From positions 252,912 through 316,911 of the forward strand of contig JBJMQS010000057.1 in NCBI GenBank assembly GCA_045802605.1: a stretch of DNA of 64,000 nt, read 5' to 3'. Positions 8,878-18,292 of the stretch are shown piece after piece (positions within the stretch are counted from its first letter, which is position 1; each line of letters opens with the position of its first letter). The notes under the pieces are model-generated. The model was not told the origin of the DNA, searched no databases, and saw only the letters and a list, made by a program, of their open reading frames with translations. Origin of the DNA: JBJMQS01 sp045802605 (GTDB taxonomy: Bacteria; Planctomycetota; Planctomycetia; Gemmatales; Gemmataceae). A program made the translations under genes and the position numbers.

Positions 8878-10263
8878 CTATTTCTTTCCCAAATCCGGAA
8901 ACAAGGGACCGCCGGAGCCGATCCCACCCTTGAGGTCGGTGCGCTTCACCCGCGGCTTGGTGGGTTCCTCCGGAGCAGCCTCTTCTTCCGCGGCGGCTTC
9001 GACCTTTTCCGCTTCTTTAACCGCTTTCATGGAGAGTGACAGCTTTTGCGCTTCCCGGTCGATGCGCATGATTCGCACCTGAACCATATCGCCAACTTGC
9101 ACAACGTCGCCGGGCCGGCGAACACGCTGAATGGCCAGCTCCGAGATGTGCACCAAACCCTCAAGTCCTCCCTCGAGTTCGACAAAAGCTCCAAACTCGG
9201 CCAAGCGAGTCACTTTGCCGGTGGCAACCGATTTCTCGGGGAAGTTGTACTGGACAGTGTCCCACGGGCTCGCCATCAGTTGCCGAAGACTCAGGCTCAC
9301 CTTGCGGGCTTCACGATCGACGCGCGTGACCACCACCTCGACAGTCTGCCCCGGGGACATGACTTCGGTAGCGTCCTTCACTCGGGTCCAGCTCATCTCC
9401 GAGACCGGGACCAGTCCATTGACGCCGCCCAGATCGACGAACGCGCCAAAGGGCTTCACTTGCCGAACAAAGCCCTTGCGAACTTGGCCTTCAGCGATTT
9501 CTTCCCAGAGGTTCTTGCTGGCCTCTTCGCGCTCGCGTTCCAGCAGCGCACGCCGGCTAACCACAAGATTCTTCTCTTGTTGGTCCGCCTCGGCAACCAT
9601 GCATCGCAGCCGCTGATTAACGAATTGTTCCGCATTCTCGACACGATAGAGATCGATCTGACTGATCGGAAGGAACCCGCGAATGCCGTTAACTTCGACA
9701 GAGAGGCCGCCCTTGTTTACCTCAATCACGCGAGCTTCGACGATCTGGCCGATCTCCAGCGTGCTCCAGTGCGCGGCAGCCACCGCGCCTTCGCGGGTGA
9801 CGATCAAGATGCCATTGGAGGGGTCATAGCGCTCGATCGTGACTTCGACATGGGTGCCGATGGCCGGCGGACCTTCCGGGAACTGCGTGATTGGCAACAT
9901 GCCTTGCGACTTGTTGCCGGGAAACTCCACGAACACGTCACCGCCATGGATGGCCACGACAATGCCCGTTTTGAACCCCGGAGCTTGTTTCGGCATGCCG
10001 GCAGGCTTGGGCTGCTCGGCAAACATCTCCTGTTCCGACATCCCTCCCATCGCAGCTTCGAGCTCTTCCTCGATCTGGGCATCGAGAGCGCGAAGGCTCG
10101 GCCAGTCGCCGGCAGCCGGCGAGATATCCACTTCCGGAGGTTTTTTGGGGCGGTCGGAACGGGCCCGCCGAGCCTGTTTCTCGTGGTTTCGCAAAACCCG
10201 CGGTGAATCCGGCTGGACCGGCGTCGTGGCGTTCTCGGGCGTCGCTGGAACCGTTTCGCTCAT
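8878..10263 (-). CDS. S1 RNA-binding domain protein (ribosomal protein S1-like)
   Basis: A 461-residue protein with four S1 (OB-fold) repeats at roughly 95-162, 170-238, 253-328 and 340-415. The last two are the most canonical (GFVRQVKPFGAFVDLGGVNG, GKVTRLAEFGAFVELEGGLE). The first is divergent (GIVVAIHGGDVFVEFPGNKS). The N-terminal ~80 residues and the C-terminus (acidic AAAEEEAAPEE, then basic) are low complexity. It is probably the bacterial S1-type protein that helps mRNA binding to the 30S subunit, or a second S1-like paralogue. Four repeats is shorter than the six of gamma-proteobacterial RpsA, hence no gene symbol. Confidence 0.9.
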   Translation of the reverse strand: MSETVPATPENATTPVQPDSPRVLRNHEKQARRARSDRPKKPPEVDISPAAGDWPSLRALDAQIEEELEAAMGGMSEQEMFAEQPKPAGMPKQAPGFKTGIVVAIHGGDVFVEFPGNKSQGMLPITQFPEGPPAIGTHVEVTIERYDPSNGILIVTREGAVAAAHWSTLEIGQIVEARVIEVNKGGLSVEVNGIRGFLPISQIDLYRVENAEQFVNQRLRCMVAEADQQEKNLVVSRRALLEREREEASKNLWEEIAEGQVRKGFVRQVKPFGAFVDLGGVNGLVPVSEMSWTRVKDATEVMSPGQTVEVVVTRVDREARKVSLSLRQLMASPWDTVQYNFPEKSVATGKVTRLAEFGAFVELEGGLEGLVHISELAIQRVRRPGDVVQVGDMVQVRIMRIDREAQKLSLSMKAVKEAEKVEAAAEEEAAPEEPTKPRVKRTDLKGGIGSGGPLFPDLGKK

Positions 10264-10436
10264 GATCTGTCCTTCAATGGCAGTTCTGGGAAGTTACCGG
10301 AGATTGAGCCTGTTGGCAACGGGGCGAACGTAGCGACGCGCATGCGAGATAGATGACCCGCCCCGTCCGGTCCTTGATGGGAGATGCCAGGCGCTCAGCT
10401 ATAATTACGGCAACGAAGCGAGACTCCGCACTATCT

Positions 10437-12089
10437 ATGACCGCCCCGACACCCTATTTGCTTGTCAATCGCGACGACGGCATCAGCGAAGTCATTCCGC
10501 TGGAGCCAAGCGAGCGGTACGGCATGGGCCGCGCACCGACCAATCGCATCGTCGTTAAAGACGAGCTTTGCAGCCGGGAACATGCCGAAGTCTATGCGGA
10601 CGACGGCCGATGGAGCTTACGCGATCTCGGCAGCTTGAATGGGACGCGCCTCAATGGCGAGTTAATCACGGGTGATGCTGTTTTGGACCCCGGGGATGAA
10701 GTCCGCATTGGGCGAACCAAGGTGACGTACGTCGAGCGAGTGCCCGGCCTGCCTGACTCCAAACCGGAAGAATCGCCAACGACGGAAGAATCTGTCGCCA
10801 TTCGCAAACGGTTGGGAGATACCCGATTCCAGCAGCCGGTTGTGGAAATGGAACCGGTCGCACCCGGCAAGGAGCCGACGCGCGACCGAATCGATCGGGA
10901 TCTGACGCGGCTCTACCAACTCGCGCTGCGCATGGGTGAAGCCCGGTCGATCGACGACGTCGCGGAAGTGGTGCTGTCGGGCTTACTCGAGGCAATCCCC
11001 GCCGAGGTGGGCGCCATTTTGACGGTGCGCGAGAATCGCGAATTGGACATTCTCGCCTATCGCACCCGGGACCCGTCCGCGAAGACCTATCACAAGGTGT
11101 CGCAATTTGTCAGCTCGGAAGTGCTCTCCACCAAGCAAGCTGTCTTGGCTGAGGACGTGGCCACTCACGCCACGTTTCGCAAGCGAGATAGTTTGGCCGA
11201 TCTAAAAGCCACGAGTTTGATTTGTGCGCCCGTCAAAGTGGATTCGCAGGTGGTGGGGTTGATCCACCTTTACAGCTCGAACAACGTACGTGGGCTCGAA
11301 ACGGAAGACTTGGAATTCGCGCTAGCCGTGGCTAATCAACTCGGTCCGGCGATTAGCAATCTCCGCAAAACCGACCGACTCTCGATCGAGAATCGGGAGC
11401 TCCGCGATCAACTGCGCGTCGAAAGCGAACTCGTCGGCGAAAGCTGGGCGATGCAGGAGATCGAACGGCAAATCGCTCGAGTCGCCATCACGAACGCCAC
11501 TGTACTCGTTCGCGGTGAAAGTGGCGTGGGCAAAGAGCTGGTTGCTCGCGCGCTGCACTATTCCAGTCCCCGTCGAGAGGGGCCGTTCGTTTGCATTAAC
11601 TGTGCCGCACTCACCGAGACGCTGCTGGAAAGCGAATTGTTCGGCCACGAAAAAGGCGCGTTCACAGGCGCGACTGAGAAAATGGTTGGCAAGTTCGAAG
11701 CCGCCGACAAGGGCACCATTTTCCTCGACGAAATCGGCGAAATGAGCGTCGGCACGCAGGCCAAATTCTTGCGCGTGCTCGAGGGCCATCCATTCGAACG
11801 AGTCGGCGGTCACACTCCCATTCGCGTCGATGTGCGCGTGATCTCCGCGACCAATCAGCCGCTGGAAGTAAACCTGCAAAACGGCAGATTCCGCCGCGAT
11901 CTTTTTTTCCGCCTGAAAGTCGTTGAGATCCTTGTCCCACCATTGCGGGAGAGAATGGGGGACGTGCCGTTGTTGGCGGATCACTTCTTCAAGCGATTCG
12001 TCAAAGAGACCGGCCGTAAACTCCGCGGCTTCTCCCCGGCCGCCATGGACAAAATGAGTCACTACCATTGGCCGGTCAACGTCCGCTAA
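10437..12089 (+). CDS. FHA-GAF-AAA+ sigma-54 activator, ends at in-frame TAA before HTH
   Basis: A 550-residue N-terminal part of a bacterial enhancer-binding protein. It has an FHA domain (about 1-100: RYGMGRAPTNRIVV, SREHAEV, LGSLNGTRLNG), a GAF domain (about 160-320) and a sigma-54 AAA+ domain with Walker A GESGVGKE, the sigma-54-contact loop GAFTGA and Walker B TIFLDEIGEM. Such proteins remodel RNA polymerase-sigma54; the FHA domain binds phosphothreonine. The frame stops at TAA 12087-12089 inside the conserved WPGNVREL motif (here WPVNVR then stop), and the HTH domain continues in the same frame from 12090. Either a nonsense mutation, an assembly error or a true two-piece gene. The ATG at 10437 is chosen to begin just before the FHA strand. 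Confidence 0.9.
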   Translation: MTAPTPYLLVNRDDGISEVIPLEPSERYGMGRAPTNRIVVKDELCSREHAEVYADDGRWSLRDLGSLNGTRLNGELITGDAVLDPGDEVRIGRTKVTYVERVPGLPDSKPEESPTTEESVAIRKRLGDTRFQQPVVEMEPVAPGKEPTRDRIDRDLTRLYQLALRMGEARSIDDVAEVVLSGLLEAIPAEVGAILTVRENRELDILAYRTRDPSAKTYHKVSQFVSSEVLSTKQAVLAEDVATHATFRKRDSLADLKATSLICAPVKVDSQVVGLIHLYSSNNVRGLETEDLEFALAVANQLGPAISNLRKTDRLSIENRELRDQLRVESELVGESWAMQEIERQIARVAITNATVLVRGESGVGKELVARALHYSSPRREGPFVCINCAALTETLLESELFGHEKGAFTGATEKMVGKFEAADKGTIFLDEIGEMSVGTQAKFLRVLEGHPFERVGGHTPIRVDVRVISATNQPLEVNLQNGRFRRDLFFRLKVVEILVPPLRERMGDVPLLADHFFKRFVKETGRKLRGFSPAAMDKMSHYHWPVNVR

Positions 12090-12356
12090 ATGCGAAATGT
12101 CATTGAACGGGCGGTGGCCCTGGCCGTCGGGCCGACATTGGAAGCGGACGACATTGTGCTTTCAAACCTGAACTTCGACGAACCTTCCACCGTCGAAGTT
12201 GGGTATCGAGAAATGTCGCTCAACGACATGGAGCGCGAACACATCAAGGCAACACTCGAACATACCGACTGGAACAAGAGCCAGTCCGCCGCAATTCTTG
12301 GCATCGAGCGGAGTACGTTGGATCGAAAGATCAAGTCGTACGAGATTCAGAAGTAG
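12090..12356 (+). CDS. C-terminal Fis-type HTH piece of the split sigma-54 activator
   Basis: An 88-residue frame in the same reading frame as the preceding gene, whose stop codon directly abuts this ATG (TAAATG). It begins MRNVIERAVAL, which is the continuation of the conserved activator motif VREL-RNVIERAV. It contains the linker and a Fis-like helix-turn-helix (HIKATLEHTDWNKSQSAAIL, GIERSTLDRKIKSYEI) that binds enhancer DNA. No ribosome site precedes the ATG, so expression would depend on reinitiation or readthrough at TAA. As a free protein it would bind DNA without an ATPase. Its last 26 bp overlap the convergent methyltransferase gene. Confidence 0.8.
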   Translation: MRNVIERAVALAVGPTLEADDIVLSNLNFDEPSTVEVGYREMSLNDMEREHIKATLEHTDWNKSQSAAILGIERSTLDRKIKSYEIQK

Positions 12357-13572
12357 CTTGAACCGCCGGAACCGGCGTTCGATAGACCGGCCAAACCCGG
12401 CAAAAAACCGCTTTGAGATATCGGCTCTCCGGGACATGCACGAGCACGGGATGGTCCTCTCCCGCGCCACGGATCGCGAGTACCTGCAACTCGCGGCCGG
12501 CCTGCCACGCCGCACGGCGAAGCGTTTCGAGAAACTCGCCTTCTGACACGAGGCCGGTGCATGAACAGGTCAGGAAAATTCCGCCCGGAGTGACGGCCTG
12601 CAACGCCAAGCGATTCATGTCGTAATAGCGCTTCAGAGCCAGGGGAATTTCTTCACGGTCGCGCGTCTGCTTCGATGGATCGAGGACCACCACATCGAAT
12701 GTTTGAGCGGAAGGCAACACGTCGCGCAACCAAGTGAAAATGTCGGCACGCACGTAGCGAATTTGAGCTTGATTCAAACCGGCATTTTGCTTCGCCATCG
12801 CTAAGGCTTCTTCGTCGAGGTCCACGCCGACGACCTCGCACGCACCGCCAATCGTTTTGGCGTACACCGAGAACCCGCCGGTATTGCAACAGAGGTCCAG
12901 CATCCGTCGGCCATTGCAAAATGAGGCCAGCAACTTGCGGTTATCTCGCTGATCGGCGAAAAAACCGGTCTTGTGCTTGCCGCCCGGCGCCACGCGGAAG
13001 CGCACGCCATGCTCGCGAATGATCTCAGTAGGCAATGGGTTATCGGATCGAAAGTCGAATGACTCTTGCTTCTGCACATGTTCGTCCGCGAACAAACAGA
13101 ATTTCGCCTGTGGAAAATGTTGAGACAAGGCGGCTCGAATTGTATCGCGCAGACGAAACATGCCGGCGGAGAAGAACTCGATGACGATTGCGTCGGCAAA
13201 GCGGTCTACAACGAGCCCGCTCAGCCCATCGCCTTCGGAATGCACCAGCCGATAACCGTCGGAGACTTGGTCGAGCTTCAACCACTCCCGGCGAAGTTCC
13301 ACTGCGCGGTCGATGCGGCGTTTGATGAATTGTTCGTCTACTGGTTCGGCCGGATCGGGCGTCATGACCCGCAAAGCTATGCGCGAATGGCCGTTGTAGA
13401 ACCCGCGCCCAATCCACTGCCCTTCCCGATCGAGGATATCGACGACCGAGCCGGGCGGGATCCGAGCCGACGGGCGTTCCACCATCTTTTGGAAAATCCA
13501 AGGGTGGGAGTGGGTCCGCAACGTCTTCATGCGGACCTGTGGCAAACCTAAAGAGGCAGGAATCTCAGACAT
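12331..13572 (-). CDS. Class I rRNA methyltransferase, RlmI/RlmK-like
   Basis: A 413-residue protein with an N-terminal PUA-like RNA-binding domain (about 10-90: HPWIFQKMVE, IPPGSVVDILDREGQWIGRG) and a Rossmann methyltransferase domain with the SAM motif LDLCCNTGGFSVYA at about 230. The family (YccW/RlmI) makes 5-methylcytosine in 23S rRNA. The motif usually DPP reads LDPSKQ here, while the catalytic-type TCSCTGLVSEGEF is conserved. Start chosen at the ATG at 13572; the alternative at 13581 adds three residues. It lies between the two FHA-GAF signalling genes on the opposite strand. Confidence 0.9.
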   Translation of the reverse strand: MSEIPASLGLPQVRMKTLRTHSHPWIFQKMVERPSARIPPGSVVDILDREGQWIGRGFYNGHSRIALRVMTPDPAEPVDEQFIKRRIDRAVELRREWLKLDQVSDGYRLVHSEGDGLSGLVVDRFADAIVIEFFSAGMFRLRDTIRAALSQHFPQAKFCLFADEHVQKQESFDFRSDNPLPTEIIREHGVRFRVAPGGKHKTGFFADQRDNRKLLASFCNGRRMLDLCCNTGGFSVYAKTIGGACEVVGVDLDEEALAMAKQNAGLNQAQIRYVRADIFTWLRDVLPSAQTFDVVVLDPSKQTRDREEIPLALKRYYDMNRLALQAVTPGGIFLTCSCTGLVSEGEFLETLRRAAWQAGRELQVLAIRGAGEDHPVLVHVPESRYLKAVFCRVWPVYRTPVPAVQATSESRTT

Positions 13573-13661
13573 CTTGACCACTGTACAAGGTTACGGCACG
13601 TCGCGCAGACTTGACCGCGGACAACCCGCCGTCATACCGTAGCGACATCGGAGGAAATGCC

Positions 13662-15317
13662 GTGCCGCGGCTAGTGGTCACCGAAGGCGTCGACGAAGGC
13701 CGAGAATTCGACCTTGTCGATCCAATTGTCGTGATAGGCCGCGATTCCAGCAGCACGATCCGCCTGCTCGATACCGAAGTCTCCCGCCGTCATGCCGAAC
13801 TCCGTGCCAGCGAAGACGGGAACGGGTATTCGCTTCATGACACCGCCAGCGCGAATGGGGTGTTTCTCAATGGCCGCGCGGTGACAGGGGCCGGCTTGCG
13901 AGCCGGCGACCGCATCCAAATTGGACGCACCACTCTTGTTTACGGCGGTGTTCCAGGCGAACCCAGCGATTCAATCATCGATGAACCATTCCGGGTGGTG
14001 ACTCGTCCCGGCGATGACTTGCCCTCATCGATCATTCAGTCAATCGATGCCGCCGAAGGTTCGCAGATTCTCACACGGCCGGAAGATGAGAATTCAGCGT
14101 GGCTGCGAACACGGCTCGCCAATTTGGCGATCATGTATGAGGCCATCCAGGCGGTCAGCCACATTCTCGATATCGATGAGTTGCTGAAAAAGATTCTTGA
14201 ACTTCTCTTTCGATCGGTCGAGGCCGATCGCGGCTGCATCCTATTGCGGAATTCGAATGAGGATCCACTGGTGCCGCGTGCGGTGCGCTGGCGTGAGACA
14301 GGTGGGCCGCGCGGCGAGATCGCGGTGAGCCGCACAATTATCGATCATGTGCTTCGACAATCCGAAGGTGTGCTCGTTACCGATGCCGGGCGTGACGACC
14401 GATTCGCGGGAGGTGCCAGCGTTGTGCGCTTTGGCATCCGCGAGGCGATCTGCGTACCAATGGCCGGCCGGCACGAAACGGTCGGCGTCTTGTATTTCGA
14501 TACCTTTCGTGCGACAACCGATGGCGAATCTTCACGCTTCACGGAAGATCATTTGTCGTTGGCGGTCGCGGTGGCACACCAAGCGGCGATCGCCGTCGAA
14601 GAAACTCGGTACTATCAGGCAAAAATTCAATCGGAGCGGCTCGCGGCCGTCGGACAAGCCATTACCTCGTTGTCGCATCACATCAAGAACATCGTGCAAG
14701 GCATGCAAAGCGGCGCCGATGTGTTGAAATTAGGCATCAACGACAAAGACGATGTCGCAGTACAAACCGGCTGGCGGCTGATCGAAAAGAACCAGGGCCG
14801 CATTTATGATGTCGTGCTCGATATGCTTTCGTACTCCAAGGAGCGCGAGCCAGCGTTGGAGCCATATTCGCCAGAAAAGATCGTACGCGATATTGCAGAA
14901 CTGATGCGCGGCCGGGCTGCGGAGCATGGTGCGAGCTTGACAGTCGAGTCCGAACCAACTGGACTCGTGTTGTTGGATCCCGAAGGAATTCACCGTGCGG
15001 TTCTCAATTTGGTGGGCAACGCAATTGATGCCGTTGAAAGTTGCACCGCCCCAAAGGTCACGATTCGCGTTGCGATGAATCCCGATCGCCAATGGTTGAC
15101 CATCGCCGTACAGGACAATGGCGTGGGAATCGAGCCAGAGCGGATGGCGAAGTTGTTTCGACCATTCGAAAGCACCAAGGGCTCGCGCGGCACTGGTCTC
15201 GGGCTGGCCGTGAGCCGCAAAATTGTGCGCGAACATGGCGGAGATATTTCGGTAACCAGCCATCCAAATGTCGGGAGTGAGTTCACAATTCGAGTGCCGT
15301 TGAATCCTGCGCCGTAA
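13662..15317 (+). CDS. FHA-GAF sensor histidine kinase
   Basis: A 551-residue kinase: FHA domain (about 1-95: VIGRDSSSTIRL, SRRHAELR, TASANGVFLNGR), GAF domain (about 155-320: ADRGCILLRN, ICVPMAGRHETVGVLYFD), then a dimerisation helix with the likely phospho-acceptor in LSHHIKNIVQG, and HATPase_c with N box LNLVGNAIDAVE, G1 DNGVGIEP and G2 GTGLGLAVSRKI. No transmembrane segment, so it is cytoplasmic. No response regulator is adjacent. The GTG at 13662 is chosen because GGAGG lies 7 bp upstream; a TTG further up is unsupported. Its FHA-GAF front resembles that of the nearby sigma-54 activator. Confidence 0.93.
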   Translation: MPRLVVTEGVDEGREFDLVDPIVVIGRDSSSTIRLLDTEVSRRHAELRASEDGNGYSLHDTASANGVFLNGRAVTGAGLRAGDRIQIGRTTLVYGGVPGEPSDSIIDEPFRVVTRPGDDLPSSIIQSIDAAEGSQILTRPEDENSAWLRTRLANLAIMYEAIQAVSHILDIDELLKKILELLFRSVEADRGCILLRNSNEDPLVPRAVRWRETGGPRGEIAVSRTIIDHVLRQSEGVLVTDAGRDDRFAGGASVVRFGIREAICVPMAGRHETVGVLYFDTFRATTDGESSRFTEDHLSLAVAVAHQAAIAVEETRYYQAKIQSERLAAVGQAITSLSHHIKNIVQGMQSGADVLKLGINDKDDVAVQTGWRLIEKNQGRIYDVVLDMLSYSKEREPALEPYSPEKIVRDIAELMRGRAAEHGASLTVESEPTGLVLLDPEGIHRAVLNLVGNAIDAVESCTAPKVTIRVAMNPDRQWLTIAVQDNGVGIEPERMAKLFRPFESTKGSRGTGLGLAVSRKIVREHGGDISVTSHPNVGSEFTIRVPLNPAP

Positions 15318-15443
15318 GTCAGAGTTTCGCTACGCCGCAAATCTGATGCAATCGGCGCGTTAAATCCTTCCACGTGAATTGTTCGCCATTTTCTCTCAAG
15401 TCCAGGGCCCGGAAGATGACACGGGAACGGCTTGAGGAAGCCC

Positions 15444-16079
15444 ATGGTACGCGCGTCGTTAGCCGCGGGATTAATCGGAGGAGCGGTCGGCCTGACCGCT
15501 TTGGCCGCCGATTCTCCGCCGCCAGCCGTGCATACTGCCGCGAGCCGCGACCAAGATTGGGTGGTGTCGCACAACGCTCGGAGAGCCCTCTGGAGCGTTC
15601 CTACGCTTGCCGAATTGAATCTGGGAGTCAGGGTCCGTAGCGGTGAAGCCTTCGTCTGGGGGCCAGTCCCGACGGATGACCTGGCGGCGGAAGCGATCGC
15701 CCGGGTTCGGCTCGTCGCCGGCGTCCGAACGGTGGTTAGCGAAATCTACATCTTGCCAGCCGAGGATCTGATTCGGCGACGGTTACAGCCTCCCACGGCC
15801 AAATTAGCCGCTCCAGCGGTGATTTCGCAGCCGGATGCGACACCTGTCGCGCGCTTGGGCCAACCGGAGCCGGCCGTCCGGGCAATCCCGTCGCGCGTCG
15901 TGGATATGGTCGACGAGGCCAGAAACCGCCAAGTGCGCTTTCGGTCACTCCAGATCGAAGTGGCCAATGGAGTCGTGACCATTACCGGCAGTCCAGACCG
16001 AGCGGCTGATGCAATGGATTTGGCTGAAACTGTCCGGCAATTGCCAGGCGTAACCAATGTGGTGATCCGAACTCGTTGA
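15444..16079 (+). CDS. BON-domain exported protein
   Basis: A 211-residue protein with an N-terminal signal peptide (MVRASLAAGLIGGAVGLTALA). It has two BON-like alpha/beta modules: one around 55-105 (NLGVRVRSGEAFVWGPVP...VRLVAGVRTVVSEIYIL) and one at the C-terminus (LQIEVANGVVTITGSPDRAA...RQLPGVTNVVIRT). BON domains bind phospholipid or occur in osmotically induced periplasmic proteins and secretins. The ATG at 15444 follows GAGGAAG. It lies 126 bp after the kinase and may belong to its unit. Specific role unknown. Confidence 0.75.
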   Translation: MVRASLAAGLIGGAVGLTALAADSPPPAVHTAASRDQDWVVSHNARRALWSVPTLAELNLGVRVRSGEAFVWGPVPTDDLAAEAIARVRLVAGVRTVVSEIYILPAEDLIRRRLQPPTAKLAAPAVISQPDATPVARLGQPEPAVRAIPSRVVDMVDEARNRQVRFRSLQIEVANGVVTITGSPDRAADAMDLAETVRQLPGVTNVVIRTR

Positions 16080-16084
16080 GCGTT

Positions 16085-18235
16085 TTAGCCGGCGGTCCGG
16101 ATATCAATTTCAGGATCTGATCCGCCTTCGGACCGCATGGCGTCCCATTCCTCAGGCTTCAATAGCACCTCACGGGCTTGGCTGCCGTTGTAATCGCCAA
16201 CGATGCCATCCTCGGCCATGAAGTCGATCAGACGGGCCGCACGGCCATAACCGACGCCTAAGGCCCGCTGAATGAGTGAGGTGCTGCCCCGACCTTCACG
16301 AAGGACAATCTCAATGGCCTGTTCGTAAAGCTCGTCGCGGGCTTTTAGCCGGTCGCGAGGATTGCCCCCGCCTTCGGGCTCCGTTCCCTTGGGCCGCAAC
16401 GTGACCAACTCGGCCACATAATCCGGATCGCATTCCAGGTGCTCCACGACGCGGCCAATTTCCTGGTCGCCGGCGTAGCTGCCCTGGGCACGCACGATTT
16501 GGCTCGTGCCCGGCTGCAGGAACAGCATGTCGCCTTTGCCCAAGAGCTTCTCAGCGCCCATCTCATCAAGCACGACACGGCTATCGGTCCGACTCGATAC
16601 CTGAAAACAAATTCGGGCCGGCAAATTGGATTTGATCAAACCCGTAATGACGTCCACCGTGGGCTTCTGCGTGGCGACGATCAAATGAATGCCGGCGGCG
16701 CGAGATTTCTGCGCGAGGCGAATCACGTGTGACTCGACTTCCTTTTTCATCGTCATCATCAGGTCGTTCATCTCGTCGATGAAAATGACGATGTAAGGCA
16801 TCGGATAGACGAGTCGCTTACGCTCATCGTCATCGATCGGATTCACGCGGCGATGTATTTCAGCCGGGTCGAGTTCGTTGTAACCGGCGATACCGCGGAC
16901 ACGTGCTCGGGCCAACAATTCGTATCGTTCTTCCATCTTGTCCACAGCCCAAGCGAGAATCGCTTCGGCCTTCTTCATGTCCTTGACCACCGGGTGCATC
17001 AAGTGCGGAATCCGGCCATACTCCGAAAGCTCGAGCATCTTGGGATCGATCATGATCATCCGGCACTCTTCCGGAGTCCGGGTCATGAGCAAACTCAGAA
17101 TGACCGCGTTCATGCAGACCGACTTGCCCGTGCCTGTGCGGCCTGCGATCAACAAGTGCGGCATTTCCGCGAGATCGTAAATCAGCGGCTGGCCTTCCGT
17201 GTCCTTGCCCAGGAACAGCGGCAATCGGGCAGCGTGCGTCTTGAGCTCTGAAACCTCGATCAGTTCCTTCAGGCGCACAATCGCGCGCTTCTCGTTCGGC
17301 ACCTCGATGCCAACGGTGTTCTTTCCGGGAATCGGCGCCACGACGCGGACGCTCGGCACCTTGAGGTTCAGCGCGAGATCATCTGCCAGCGTGGTGACTT
17401 TGTTTACCCGCAGGCCGGTCTCCAGCGCGACTTCATATTGCGTGATCACCGGCCCCGTGTGAATCCCGACGACACGGACGTTTAGGCCAAAATCGGTAAA
17501 CGTCTGTTCGAGCAGATGGGCTTGTTCGCGTAGCTTTGGATCGTTGTCGGTGTACGGAAACGGTTCGGCATCCTCGAGCAGTTCCAATGGCGGCAGATCA
17601 TACTCCTCCGGACGGGGTTCCGCTTCCGGCGTCGTGATGCTCGTGATCTTTGGTTTCTTGGGTTTCGCCGGCCGTTCGCGGATGACAGGTCGAACTTTCT
17701 GCAGGCGCGATCGACGCGGCCAGGCGGGAAGTCGCGCATACACCGCTCGGCTGACGCGAATCGACAGCCGAGCCGCGATCAAAACTAACCGATCGAGTAA
17801 CAGTGTCACCGCGCCCCATGCGAGCACCGTGGTCGTGACCACGGCCCAGAAACGGCCCAGATGCGAATCGAGCCACAGCGCCAACCAGGCACCCAACGAA
17901 CCGCCCGCACCCGGTTTCAACCAACTGCCAAGGATCATGGCGGGTGGAAACATTAGCCACCAGCCCGACAATCGACGGGCGCTCGCCCAGGTCGGTTGGC
18001 GTCGAAAGAGGAACGCAACGCTCGCCCACCAAATCGCAAGGAACAGATACGTGGTCAAACCAAGTGCGAGGAGCATCTTCGCGCTTACCCACTCGCTCAA
18101 GACCGCAGGCAAGTTGCTCTCGCCGAACAGGTTTCGACCGAGTACCGCCACGGAAAGCAATGCGCCGACCACCGTGAGTGCGGTCGCTACACCAGCGAAA
18201 CGACTAAAGCGCGAACCAGTTTCCGTCACACCCAT
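16085..18235 (-). CDS. ftsK: DNA translocase FtsK/SpoIIIE
   Basis: A 716-residue septal DNA translocase, which pumps chromosome DNA during division. The N-terminus has about four membrane segments, followed by a short basic linker, the FtsK alpha/beta motor with Walker A AGRTGTGKSVCMNAVIL and Walker B YIVIFIDEMNDLMM, and the C-terminal winged-helix gamma domain (SLIQRALGVGYGRAARLIDF) that reads polar DNA sequences. The start at 18235 has GAGGAG just upstream; ATGs at 18250 and 18253 are less likely. The linker is much shorter than in E. coli FtsK. It converges with the BON gene 5 bp away. Confidence 0.95.
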   Translation of the reverse strand: MGVTETGSRFSRFAGVATALTVVGALLSVAVLGRNLFGESNLPAVLSEWVSAKMLLALGLTTYLFLAIWWASVAFLFRRQPTWASARRLSGWWLMFPPAMILGSWLKPGAGGSLGAWLALWLDSHLGRFWAVVTTTVLAWGAVTLLLDRLVLIAARLSIRVSRAVYARLPAWPRRSRLQKVRPVIRERPAKPKKPKITSITTPEAEPRPEEYDLPPLELLEDAEPFPYTDNDPKLREQAHLLEQTFTDFGLNVRVVGIHTGPVITQYEVALETGLRVNKVTTLADDLALNLKVPSVRVVAPIPGKNTVGIEVPNEKRAIVRLKELIEVSELKTHAARLPLFLGKDTEGQPLIYDLAEMPHLLIAGRTGTGKSVCMNAVILSLLMTRTPEECRMIMIDPKMLELSEYGRIPHLMHPVVKDMKKAEAILAWAVDKMEERYELLARARVRGIAGYNELDPAEIHRRVNPIDDDERKRLVYPMPYIVIFIDEMNDLMMTMKKEVESHVIRLAQKSRAAGIHLIVATQKPTVDVITGLIKSNLPARICFQVSSRTDSRVVLDEMGAEKLLGKGDMLFLQPGTSQIVRAQGSYAGDQEIGRVVEHLECDPDYVAELVTLRPKGTEPEGGGNPRDRLKARDELYEQAIEIVLREGRGSTSLIQRALGVGYGRAARLIDFMAEDGIVGDYNGSQAREVLLKPEEWDAMRSEGGSDPEIDIRTAG

Positions 18236-18292
18236 CGACTCTCCTCGCATCAATCCCGCCAGCCGCTATAACGCCCCGAGGTAGGAGCGATC

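Noticed and set aside
9046..10206. Long open frame (386 codons) on the plus strand opposite the S1-domain gene
   Set aside because: It is antisense to a gene with four clear S1 repeats and has no recognisable protein features; GC-rich codon use on one strand creates such shadows.
12087..12089. TAA in the sigma-54 activator read as a special amino acid
   Set aside because: Selenocysteine uses TGA and pyrrolysine uses TAG; TAA has no such use in bacteria, and the position normally holds Glu.
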